Shown piece after piece: positions 24,785 to 32,893 of a DNA stretch of 64,000 nt (its first letter is position 1; the number at the start of each line of letters is the position of its first letter). Made by a program: the position numbers and the translations under genes. Source of the DNA: an uncultured bacterium (lineage in GTDB: Bacteria; Bacteroidota; Ignavibacteria; Kapaibacteriales; UBA4661). The notes below the pieces were generated by a model, which saw only the letters and a list, made by a program, of their open reading frames with translations, made no database searches and was not told the origin of the DNA. Location of the stretch: positions 71,736 to 135,735 of the forward strand of contig CALCNX010000030.1 in the NCBI GenBank assembly GCA_937899715.1. The letters are read 5' to 3'.

Positions 24785-26020
24785 CTAAGATTTTAGGGAA
24801 GAAAAAGCATCGGTCTTGCGTAGGCTAATAATACGTTTTCCCATTTCAATGCCCGGTCGTTCAATTACAATGTGGGTCAAACTGCATAGAAGAACAATAC
24901 AAACTGCTACAACTAACAGCATAGCAATAAATACGGATGGTTGTACTGTACCAAACGTAAGTTTGGTAAATAGGTATTGACCGCCAAACCAAAGTACCAG
25001 ACCATGCAGCAGATATATGCCGTAGCTGATTTCACCGAGCCAGAGTATAGATTGAGGACGTAATAAGCCCCAAAGTGTATTGTCCGCTGCAACAATAGTG
25101 AAGAATAATGTTAAAGGTATAAATGCGGCGGGAGAAGTTGCTGAAGGTGAAAAAAATAACACGTATAGTAGTGCACAAAAAGCAACCCCATTCATAGCCG
25201 GATGTCTCATAAAAGACTTTACTTGCTGGTGGCGTACGCTATATGAAGCAATAATTCCGCCTAAAAAGCTAATGCAATGTTTGGCATCAAGCCGTTGTGC
25301 GGGATCAAAATAGATAATGAAAGTAATGAGGAAAATACCTATTAAAAGTGCTACCCCGTCTCTATGAGTTTTAGAAACCACGAGCAGCGATACCAAAAAT
25401 ACGAGATAAAATAGCCACTCATACCGCAATGACCACGCTACAGACGCAATAAATAAGGCTGTGCCGGGTACTTGATTGATATCGGGCATTGAAAATGTTA
25501 GCCATCGTAAACATTGCCTAACGGTGGTTAGCAGAGGTTCTTGGGGCTCCCAGCCTTGTAAGGCAAAGACTATGGCGATGATGACACCAAGCATGAAAAA
25601 ATATAAGGGATAAATTCGCCATAATCTCCCAATAATAAAATTTTGCCAATACCCTCTCAGATGTGATGAGCGAGATTGAAATTCGATAAGTTTAGTCCAA
25701 AAAAGAAAACCTGTCATCATAAAAAACAAGGTAACGCATACTTCTCCAAGTAACATATAGAAATGTGACTTCGGAAACATCCATTTGCCCTGTGTGATAT
25801 AGACCCACGTGATTGCTACATGACTAGCAAATACCCCGACGGCAAGATAACCACGTAAGCCATCAAGAGCATGAAATCGTGCTGATGTTGTAGAAGAGGC
25901 AACCAAACCACGAATTGTTGAGTTGTATCGTATGAGCAGTGTAGAAGTTGCTACTGTTACTAGATATATCACTACGGTTAATAAAGGACTGCTTAAGGCT
26001 AAAAGTGCGGCTGATTCCAT
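24785..26020 (-). CDS. Acyltransferase 3 family membrane protein
   Basis: 411 residues, about ten membrane helices. Signatures: FHALDGLRGYLAVGVFASH (the catalytic His is in the first conserved helix, with the HALDGLRG entry motif), FFMMTGFLFW, WSLRYEWLFYLVFL and GEISYGIYLLHGLVLW. Family members O-acetylate or O-acylate surface polysaccharides, LPS or peptidoglycan. ATG 26020 was chosen; a TTG at 26068, only 3 bases after the upstream gene, is an alternative that adds 16 residues. It lies among glycosyltransferases, so it probably modifies the same glycan. Codon use is AT-rich. Confidence 0.88.
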   Translation of the reverse strand: MESAALLALSSPLLTVVIYLVTVATSTLLIRYNSTIRGLVASSTTSARFHALDGLRGYLAVGVFASHVAITWVYITQGKWMFPKSHFYMLLGEVCVTLFFMMTGFLFWTKLIEFQSRSSHLRGYWQNFIIGRLWRIYPLYFFMLGVIIAIVFALQGWEPQEPLLTTVRQCLRWLTFSMPDINQVPGTALFIASVAWSLRYEWLFYLVFLVSLLVVSKTHRDGVALLIGIFLITFIIYFDPAQRLDAKHCISFLGGIIASYSVRHQQVKSFMRHPAMNGVAFCALLYVLFFSPSATSPAAFIPLTLFFTIVAADNTLWGLLRPQSILWLGEISYGIYLLHGLVLWFGGQYLFTKLTFGTVQPSVFIAMLLVVAVCIVLLCSLTHIVIERPGIEMGKRIISLRKTDAFSSLKS

Positions 26021-26071
26021 AGAGTAACGATAAACTTTCCTGAATACAGAGATATAGCTTTCTTGCAATGA

Positions 26072-26911
26072 TTAGAGCGATTGCTCAATCTCTTGCTGCC
26101 AATTAATAGCTGGAGCAATCGTATCGTATTGAAGATGGGTAGCAATCGAAGGTAAAGGAACCCATATTGTATAGTACTTACCCCAAAGTATTTGCCTCGC
26201 AGTGTAAAACCATGCTGCGATAACAAGTTTTAGAGGCTCACTATTTCCACGCAATAATGCACGAACAAGCCTGAATAATGATTTTGGGTTATAAACATGA
26301 GCCTTCGTGAGTGCAAAAAATATTGAGGCATCGAAGTTACCACGAGTATAAGAGAGGAAAGTATTTTTTGCTTTCTCCAAAGTCTCTTTGGTAGTCAAAA
26401 ACGTTAAGCACGTGGAACTCGCTGTTCGCCAGTGATAATCGTGTTTATATGACAGATAGCATTTTTCAGTATGCAAAGGGTGTTGGTAGTAATCCAAGTG
26501 GTCAAATGGTGTTACAAAACTATTATGAGAATTATCCTTGATAAAATTCAACATTGCCCCAAAACATTCGGGGCGGTAGAAGTAGTCATCTTCAGCAAAA
26601 TAAATATATTCGCTTTCAGTCTGGTTAAGCAAAAGATCAATCTGCATAGAAAACGTAGCTGCGTTGCCAATGCCATTGAGTCGAACAAAATGAATGTCTT
26701 CATCATTAAAGTATTTACGAAACAGTTCTTCATACTCAGGCGGACAGCCATCAAGCAAAGCATAAATACGCGCTTTAATGCCCGTTAAGGATTTTTGTAA
26801 AGAGTGTAAACACAAATCGGATAATTTATATTTATCGTCAGCAAAGACGAAAGGTTGTTTTGACACACCCGGATAAATACGATAAGCAATTACAACATCA
26901 TATTGTGCCAT
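26072..26911 (-). CDS. Glycosyltransferase, GT-A fold
   Basis: 279 residues. MAQYDVVIAYRIYPG opens a GT-A-like fold; LSDLCLHSLQKSLTGI, IYALLDGCPPEYEELF and the acidic motif YIYFAEDDYFYRPE (DxD equivalent) follow. It ends without membrane helices. It probably adds a sugar in the cytoplasm to a polyprenol-linked repeat unit. A strong SD (aaggag, 9 bases upstream) supports ATG 26911 over longer starts. A hand-counted 60-base line within the gene (26581-26640) is 32% GC, much lower than pcrA nearby, consistent with acquired polysaccharide genes. Confidence 0.75.
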   Translation of the reverse strand: MAQYDVVIAYRIYPGVSKQPFVFADDKYKLSDLCLHSLQKSLTGIKARIYALLDGCPPEYEELFRKYFNDEDIHFVRLNGIGNAATFSMQIDLLLNQTESEYIYFAEDDYFYRPECFGAMLNFIKDNSHNSFVTPFDHLDYYQHPLHTEKCYLSYKHDYHWRTASSTCLTFLTTKETLEKAKNTFLSYTRGNFDASIFFALTKAHVYNPKSLFRLVRALLRGNSEPLKLVIAAWFYTARQILWGKYYTIWVPLPSIATHLQYDTIAPAINWQQEIEQSL

Positions 26912-26964
26912 AAGATGCACTCCTTGAAATGAAGAATACGTCACAGTTAAAAACAACCATTAGA

Positions 26965-27945
26965 TTACGAATACTCCGTCGCGAGCCATCGCAGAAGAGC
27001 CTTGTGATTGCCTTGCTTAGAACGTGCTTCTTCTGCCTTGATACCGAGTAGTTCAAGACACTTCCACGCAGACAATCGCCACAAACTACCAAAAAAGAGA
27101 ATCCCACGCAATAACTGAAGCGCCAGAAAAGAATCATTATAGGCGCGAGCGAAAAATTTCTTCATGCTACGGTGCAAATGAACGGTCATAGCGTCGGAAA
27201 CCGCTTCGGTGGACGCGCCGCCGAGGTGAATAATACTTGCCTCGGAATAATAGTACACCGCTAGACTACGCGCACGAACTGACTCGCAGAGGTCAATTTC
27301 CTCTGAGTACATAAAATACAATTCGTTCATACCGCCGATTTCCCGCGCAAGCTGCGTCCGCATGAGCATACACGAGCCTTTGACAATCTCTACTGCGTCC
27401 GACGACGCAGGAATGTACTCGCCCAGAAGCGCAGGCTGCCACACGGGTACAAGCCGCCAGAGCGGAATGTAGGCGTGAAATGCGCGAAGGAGCGTCGGGT
27501 GACGCAAGGCAGTGGCTTGCGTCGTTATGCCGTCAGCATTGAAGGTATGCGGACCAATCACGCCAAGTTCCTGCCGTGGGCGCAGGAAATCAAGCATTCT
27601 ATCAATGGCATTGTTTAGAATTACGGTATCGGGATTGAGAAAGAGGATAAATTCGCCCATTGCCTCGCGCAAACCCTGGTTGTTCGCTTTGGCAAAGCCC
27701 TGATTCTGTTCATTGCGAATAAGTCGCACCTGTGGAAATTCACGCTCCACCATTGCACAGGAATCATCGGTTGAGGCATTGTCAACGATGATAATTTCGT
27801 GTGCTGCGGTCGTTTCTTTGGCAATAGAAATGAGGCAATCCCGCATAATAGCGGCGACGTTGTAGCTGACGATGATAATGGATACTGTTGGAACCACAGA
27901 AGCAGCAGAATAAATGGGTGTGCCTCGTTGTGAAATCGGGCACAA
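26965..27945 (-). CDS. GT2 family glycosyltransferase (rhamnosyltransferase-like)
   Basis: 326 residues. VSIIIVSYNVAAIMRDCL, IIIVDNASTDDSCAMV, NQGFAKANNQGL, FILFLNPDTVI (DxD position) and FFMYSEEIDLCE-like YFMYSEEIDLCESV mark a GT2 enzyme of the WbbL type, which adds rhamnose or a related sugar to a lipid-linked glycan. No ATG exists near the N-terminus: the start is TTG 27945 or GTG 27897. The TTG lies in the same frame as, and five codons after, the TAA of the upstream ligase gene. Two C-terminal amphipathic segments (LRGILFFGSLWRLS) may attach it to the membrane. Confidence 0.85.
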   Translation of the reverse strand: MCPISQRGTPIYSAASVVPTVSIIIVSYNVAAIMRDCLISIAKETTAAHEIIIVDNASTDDSCAMVEREFPQVRLIRNEQNQGFAKANNQGLREAMGEFILFLNPDTVILNNAIDRMLDFLRPRQELGVIGPHTFNADGITTQATALRHPTLLRAFHAYIPLWRLVPVWQPALLGEYIPASSDAVEIVKGSCMLMRTQLAREIGGMNELYFMYSEEIDLCESVRARSLAVYYYSEASIIHLGGASTEAVSDAMTVHLHRSMKKFFARAYNDSFLALQLLRGILFFGSLWRLSAWKCLELLGIKAEEARSKQGNHKALLRWLATEYS

Positions 27946-27960
27946 ATTAAGAGAGTCAGG

Positions 27961-29385
27961 TTACGATGCAGTACCAAGATGTTCGTTGTGTGGCGGGTAC
28001 TCAGCATAGCTTATCGCCAGAAACAGCACAGACAGGCAGTAAAAGCCAACGCGTACCTCCGGAATTGCACTGGTGACATTGAGAAGCGAAAAAGCTACCA
28101 ACGCTCCAAATGCAGTACCTGCAAAAACACGGTGCAATGGCTCGGTTGCTTTTCGTGCGAGAATATATGCACGACGCATCATATAAAACCACACAAAATA
28201 AAATGCAAGAAAGAATGGCAAGCCTAGTTTCATCCAAAGATACAAATATCCGTTATGAATAAAACCGACTCTGGTAAAGCTTTTTATCAGGGGATCATAA
28301 ATGACAATCGTCGCTCCTAAGCCTGCGCCTCCAATCGTATAGCGAGCTATATAGTCCAAGATAACTTTTGTTTCATATACGCGAGACAAGACTGATAAAT
28401 CCTGAGTTCCTGCTGTTGACGATGCAAGACGTGCTTGAAGTACCTTGATAATAAGTTCTGCACGCTCGGGAAACATCAACTGGACGGCAGAAACAAAAAT
28501 AACGGCACCTACAAAGCCATACAAAGCGAACATAAACACTTTGCGTTTATCAAGAATCCAAAGTGTAGCCACGATGCCAATTATCCCGGAAATCCAGAAT
28601 CCGCGCGAAAAACTCACCACCACCACCACCGTATAAAATGCTGTTAGTACAAGCATTCCTAAACGCGCTTTGCGAGTGCCAGAAAAGAATGTTCCCATAA
28701 AACACATAATCATAGCACAGAGAAAAACGTGTGTATTAAGGGTTTTACGAGAAGACCAAACCTCAAAAGCATAGAGAATATTTGATGCCGCCTTGACATA
28801 TTGCCAGAGGTTAAGCACACCGATATAGACAAAAACGCCGGCAGTCAAGGTAAAAAAGGTGAGAATGTGCTTGCGCTCGGTAAAATGCTCACGCCACGGA
28901 AAATAGTAGAGCATCATAGAAAAGAGCAGATACTCCCTCAGCCAGTTGAGCGGAGACGATTCGTCATTTGCAAGCGCCAGCACAATCGTTACCGAAGCTG
29001 CTCCGATAGCGATAAGCAAGACTCTATCGGCAATATTCCGCACGATACGCTTGCGCTTGATAAACACCATAGCAAAGAACCAAATCCAAAGACCACCAAT
29101 ATAAAACGCCACGAGGGCATATTCCGCCAGTGTTATTTCTGTATCGCCTTTGCCTGACGAAATCCAAAAGTAATTGACCACAGCGCCCGTGTAGAGCCAA
29201 ACGCGCGGGTATCGCACAAAAAGAACAATGACAAGCACCAGTGCCGGAAGCAACGCCACTGCTAGTGCAGGAAGCGGATCCAGCAACACCGCCGCCGCCA
29301 CTCCCGCAGCAGTGAGCAGTGACAGAAGCAGCGCATCAGCCTGAAGGCGAGGAAAAGATAAAGCAGTGTTTATGTATTGTCTCAT
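27961..29385 (-). CDS. O-antigen ligase / polymerase family membrane protein
   Basis: 474 residues with about twelve helices. The layout fits the Wzy/WaaL superfamily: N-terminal helix pairs, a central VVVVSFSRGFWISGIIGI helix (the SRG motif), a large periplasmic loop (RAELIIKVLQARLASSTAG ... YETKVILDYI) and GFIHNGYLYLWMKLGLPFF, where the His-Asn motif is typical of the catalytic region. It joins or polymerises lipid-linked glycans in the periplasm. It begins 4 bases after the pcrA stop and is followed by GT2 in the same frame, so it is co-transcribed with both. Confidence 0.85.
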   Translation of the reverse strand: MRQYINTALSFPRLQADALLLSLLTAAGVAAAVLLDPLPALAVALLPALVLVIVLFVRYPRVWLYTGAVVNYFWISSGKGDTEITLAEYALVAFYIGGLWIWFFAMVFIKRKRIVRNIADRVLLIAIGAASVTIVLALANDESSPLNWLREYLLFSMMLYYFPWREHFTERKHILTFFTLTAGVFVYIGVLNLWQYVKAASNILYAFEVWSSRKTLNTHVFLCAMIMCFMGTFFSGTRKARLGMLVLTAFYTVVVVVSFSRGFWISGIIGIVATLWILDKRKVFMFALYGFVGAVIFVSAVQLMFPERAELIIKVLQARLASSTAGTQDLSVLSRVYETKVILDYIARYTIGGAGLGATIVIYDPLIKSFTRVGFIHNGYLYLWMKLGLPFFLAFYFVWFYMMRRAYILARKATEPLHRVFAGTAFGALVAFSLLNVTSAIPEVRVGFYCLSVLFLAISYAEYPPHNEHLGTAS

Positions 29386-29389
29386 ATAT

Positions 29390-31783
29390 TCACGACAAGA
29401 CGGTTAATTTCGCAAATTTCAGTACCAGTTTTTTTCGCCCAACGCTGGCAAAATCTACTTCCACCTGCGCGGTTTCGCCTGCTCCGGCGAGCTTTGCTAC
29501 CTTCCCATCGCCGAACATCTGATGCCGGACGCGAGAGCCGACGCGGAGCGGAGCACCATCATCGAAGGAGTCGTCAGGTGAGACTTGCGAATAATTTTCT
29601 TCGTGCGGGATATCGTCGAAATCACGCTTTGGTAATGCTTCGGCGGGCTTTTGCCAATACGACATTCCTCTGTTTTGCGATTGCGAAGAAGAATGCCCCG
29701 AAGATTGATACGTTCTGCCCTGCGAAGCCGCACCCACACTCGTTCCCGAATTAAAGCGGCTTTGAATACTTGTGCCGCCGTGCTCAAGCAGTTCCGCGCG
29801 AATTTCGCCCAGAAATGGGGACGGGAGCGGATACGTCAGCTCGCCGAACCGATAACGCTTTTCGGTATGCGTTAGATACAGCTGCTCTTCGGCGCGGGTG
29901 ATGCCCACATAGAACAGGCGGCGCTCTTCTTCCATTTCGTCTTGCTGCTGTTCGGCACGAGTGCCGGGAAACAAGCCTCGCTCCATGCCTGCAATAAACA
30001 CCACCGGAAACTCAAGCCCTTTGGCGGAGTGAATAGTCATGAGCGTAACGTGCTTCCCGCCTGATTTCATTACATCCACATCTGCTATCAAGGATATTTC
30101 CTGCAAGTATTGGGCAAGCGTGGCGGTTTCGCCCTCGGCAGCCCGACGTTCACAGTATTCCGCCAAGTGCGACAGCACGCGCTGAATGTTGTTCCATCTA
30201 TCGAGCGCTTCTTCCGAGCCTTCGTCTTCGTACATTTTGAGTAAGCCGCTTGATTCCATGAGCATTTTGGCGACTTCATCGGCGCGGGCAGAGCTTTGGT
30301 GCGAAGCTGCACGTTGGAGAATAGTCGCAAAGCCGTGTGCGGCTGTCTGAGCGCGTTTTTGCAGTGCTTCTACCTGCTCGGCTTGCTGAAATGCTTCCAA
30401 AAGCGAGAGATTACGCGCTTCGGCGAATTGCTGCAAATGGTCAATCGAAGTCTTGCCAAGCCCGCGCGGCGGCTCGTTCACAATGCGCAACAAACTCTCA
30501 TCATCCTGCGGATTCACTACCGCCCGCAAGTACGCAATCGTGTCCTTGACTTCTTTTCGCTTGTAGAACGACACCCCACCCACAATCAGGTACGGAACGT
30601 TCTCACGGCGAAGTGCGTCCTCAATTGCTTGCGATTGTGCATTGGTGCGATACAGTACAGCATAATCCTCAAGGCTGCGTCCGTGCTTGGCTTGTCCGGT
30701 CTTGACCGTGCGAGCGATAATTTCGGCTTCTTCACGGTCGTCGCGGCAGCGGAGGAGTTGAATTTTTGCACCATCGGCATTATCCGTCCATAACGCTTTC
30801 TTGATTTGGCGGCTGTTGCGGTTAATCACGTCGTTTGCCGCTTCCAGAATCACTTTGGTCGAACGGTAATTTTGTTCTAAGCGCACGACGTTTGCATCGG
30901 CGTAATCCCGCTCAAAATCAAGGATGTTGCGTATGTCCGCCCCGCGCCACTTGTAGATGCTTTGCGCGTCGTCGCCCACGACGCAGACGTTACGGTACTT
31001 GCGAGCAAGCAAGTTCACCACTTCGTATTGCGCCTTGTTGGTGTCCTGATATTCGTCAATAAGAATATAGCGAAACTGGTCTTGGTAGCGCTCCAGTGCT
31101 CCAGCGTTGTTCCGCAAGAGGCGAATCATATTCAGCAGCAAATCATCGAAGTCCATTGCGTTGTTCTTGGCAAGCCGTTTTTCGTAGTCTTTGTAAATCA
31201 TGCCGACTTGTTTCTCGAAGAGCGAACCAGCCTCCCGCTGATACTCCTGCCACGAAAGCATTTTATTTTTTGCGCTGGAAATAGCACCACGTACGGCAGT
31301 GGGGTTGTAGTTCTGCTGCGATATGCCCAGCGCATTCATAATTGCTTTGATGACGGACAAGGAATCGTCGGCATCATAAATAGAAAACGCAGACGTAAAG
31401 CCGACTTGCTCCGCTTCGCGCCGTAGAATCCGCGCAAAAACCGAGTGAAACGTTCCCGCCCAAATACGTCGCGCTTTGTCTTCGCCCACAAGCGCAGCGA
31501 TGCGCTCTTGCATCTCGCCCGCAGCCTTGTTGGTAAAGGTCAGCGCAAGGATATTCCACGGCTGTACGCCTTTTTCAATCATATACGCAATGCGGTACGT
31601 CAGCACGCGCGTTTTGCCGCTGCCTGCACCCGCCAAAATGAGCAGTGGTCCATTAATGACGGCAGCCGCCTCGCGTTGGGTGGGGTTCAGTGCGTCCAGA
31701 ATGGCGCTGTACGAGCTTGCTTGTGCAAGTGGTGTATTCGATGGCGCTTGCTGGTCGAGAGGTTTGAGAATGAGTTTGGACAT
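29390..31783 (-). CDS. pcrA: UvrD/PcrA-type DNA helicase
   Basis: 797 residues, superfamily 1A 3'-5' helicase used in repair and in removing protein or transcription blocks. All motifs are present: LNPTQREAA (Q motif), GAGSGKT (Walker A), LTFTNKAAGEM (Ia), ILIDEYQDTN (II), VGDDAQSIYKWRGA (III), LEQNYRST (IV), TIHSAKGLEFPVVFIAG (V) and RRLFYVGITRAEEQLYL (VI). The C-terminal SRVRHQMFGDGKVAKLAG segment is the PcrA Tudor-like domain that contacts RNA polymerase. It is placed unusually, between a 3D-domain lipoprotein (18 bases upstream) and the polysaccharide genes (4 bases downstream). Confidence 0.93.
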   Translation of the reverse strand: MSKLILKPLDQQAPSNTPLAQASSYSAILDALNPTQREAAAVINGPLLILAGAGSGKTRVLTYRIAYMIEKGVQPWNILALTFTNKAAGEMQERIAALVGEDKARRIWAGTFHSVFARILRREAEQVGFTSAFSIYDADDSLSVIKAIMNALGISQQNYNPTAVRGAISSAKNKMLSWQEYQREAGSLFEKQVGMIYKDYEKRLAKNNAMDFDDLLLNMIRLLRNNAGALERYQDQFRYILIDEYQDTNKAQYEVVNLLARKYRNVCVVGDDAQSIYKWRGADIRNILDFERDYADANVVRLEQNYRSTKVILEAANDVINRNSRQIKKALWTDNADGAKIQLLRCRDDREEAEIIARTVKTGQAKHGRSLEDYAVLYRTNAQSQAIEDALRRENVPYLIVGGVSFYKRKEVKDTIAYLRAVVNPQDDESLLRIVNEPPRGLGKTSIDHLQQFAEARNLSLLEAFQQAEQVEALQKRAQTAAHGFATILQRAASHQSSARADEVAKMLMESSGLLKMYEDEGSEEALDRWNNIQRVLSHLAEYCERRAAEGETATLAQYLQEISLIADVDVMKSGGKHVTLMTIHSAKGLEFPVVFIAGMERGLFPGTRAEQQQDEMEEERRLFYVGITRAEEQLYLTHTEKRYRFGELTYPLPSPFLGEIRAELLEHGGTSIQSRFNSGTSVGAASQGRTYQSSGHSSSQSQNRGMSYWQKPAEALPKRDFDDIPHEENYSQVSPDDSFDDGAPLRVGSRVRHQMFGDGKVAKLAGAGETAQVEVDFASVGRKKLVLKFAKLTVLS

Positions 31784-31800
31784 AATGGGCAGTGTGATGA

Positions 31801-32598
31801 TTATTTCTTTTCGTGGTATTCGTGCAAGCCGTGTAAAATCTCAATAACGCGCCTATCGTTCACCGTCATTGCGCCGAAGGTCGCGCTTGATTTGCTCTGC
31901 ACGACGTTGGGAAAAGGATTCTTTCGATAAACACCTGTAAATACGTCAATGTGGTTGCCTTTGATTGCACCGCCAATATCGCCCGCAAAGAAGTAACCGT
32001 CATGCAGCACTTTTTTGCCCGAAGGAAGCTCTATTTCAAGCCCTCGCGCAGATGGAATGTACAGGACAGTACCAATGGGGTATGTCGTGGTATCAACAGC
32101 AATCGTGCGGAACGGTACGAGAATAAGCCCTTTTACGCCATCGCCAAACTCGCCTTGTGCGTAGGTGTAGCGCGTCCGACCGATAGCTTCGGGCTTGATG
32201 AGCGGTCCTTTGAAGTATTTTGCACAATCCACTTGCAAATCCTTGCCGCGCCCTGCGTAGTTGTAGGTGCGTACTTTGCCGGACGAATCTTTGACCTGAA
32301 TTGTTCCTTCCACTGCACCAAAGCACCAGTCCGACTCGCTGAGATTTACACCGAAACTATTGCCGTTCATATCCAAGAGCGCATGACCATTGGCATTGGT
32401 GGCTTCTGCATAATGAACGTAGTATTGCGTTGCCCAGAGAAGCCGCTCTGACGAGCCTTGTGGGGCAACATATTCCGGCAAACCAAAGGCGTACTCGTTT
32501 AGTGCAGTATGGTCAATGGTGCTCATCGTTTGCTGTGAAGCGCATGAACTCAAGACAACAACAAGGTACGGGGCAATGAAGAGAGCGAGAAAACGCAT
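31801..32598 (-). CDS. 3D-domain (MltA/RlpA-like barrel) lipoprotein
   Basis: 265 residues. The signal ends in VVLSSCAS, a lipobox, so the protein is lipid-anchored. The C-terminal half is a 3D-type double-psi barrel: RTIAVDTTTYPIGTVLYIPS, then YFFAGDIGGAIKGNHIDVF, with the three Asp of the 3D motif. In MltA and related enzymes these Asp catalyse lytic cleavage of peptidoglycan glycan strands. The N-terminal half (LLWATQYYVHYAEATNANG onward) resembles MltA-type domains only loosely. It is probably a murein-cleaving or murein-binding lipoprotein. It is the first gene of the minus-strand run, divergent from glgP. Confidence 0.82.
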   Translation of the reverse strand: MRFLALFIAPYLVVVLSSCASQQTMSTIDHTALNEYAFGLPEYVAPQGSSERLLWATQYYVHYAEATNANGHALLDMNGNSFGVNLSESDWCFGAVEGTIQVKDSSGKVRTYNYAGRGKDLQVDCAKYFKGPLIKPEAIGRTRYTYAQGEFGDGVKGLILVPFRTIAVDTTTYPIGTVLYIPSARGLEIELPSGKKVLHDGYFFAGDIGGAIKGNHIDVFTGVYRKNPFPNVVQSKSSATFGAMTVNDRRVIEILHGLHEYHEKK

Positions 32599-32675
32599 AT
32601 TTGTGTAGCTTGAAACAAAACAAGATGAGTCGCGGGCAGGTTATCTATGAGCAAAAATTTGCCAGTACAAAAAAG

Positions 32676-32719
32676 TGTAGAACAATAAGATTGTAGAACA
32701 AAAGATTGCAGCACAAAAC
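32676..32719. repeat. Imperfect 16-bp tandem repeat
   Basis: tgtagaacaataagat (32676-32691), tgtagaacaaaagat (32692-32706) and a decayed third unit tgcagcacaaaac (32707-32719). It lies in the 295-base divergent gap between the 3D lipoprotein and glgP. The same gap holds TTG-19-TATTTTCG, a reasonable promoter for glgP ending near 32838. Confidence 0.5.
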
Positions 32720-32893
32720 TACGCAAAAAGCAGCGAACAGCACGGCGAAAAATGGATTTGTCGTGGAGGTGGTGAAACCATTTCCTCGTCTTTCCTGCTT
32801 TTCTTCTTGCTTTTCACATCGCTTTCCGTATTTTCGGGAACAAATATTTATCAGCAATTACCAACTACCCACGCCATTTTTTGGGAGACCACC

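Noticed and set aside
28435..28647. His/Thr-rich small plus-strand frames (…THHHHH…)
   Set aside because: They read the antisense of Val/Phe-rich membrane helices of the O-antigen ligase; no gene evidence.
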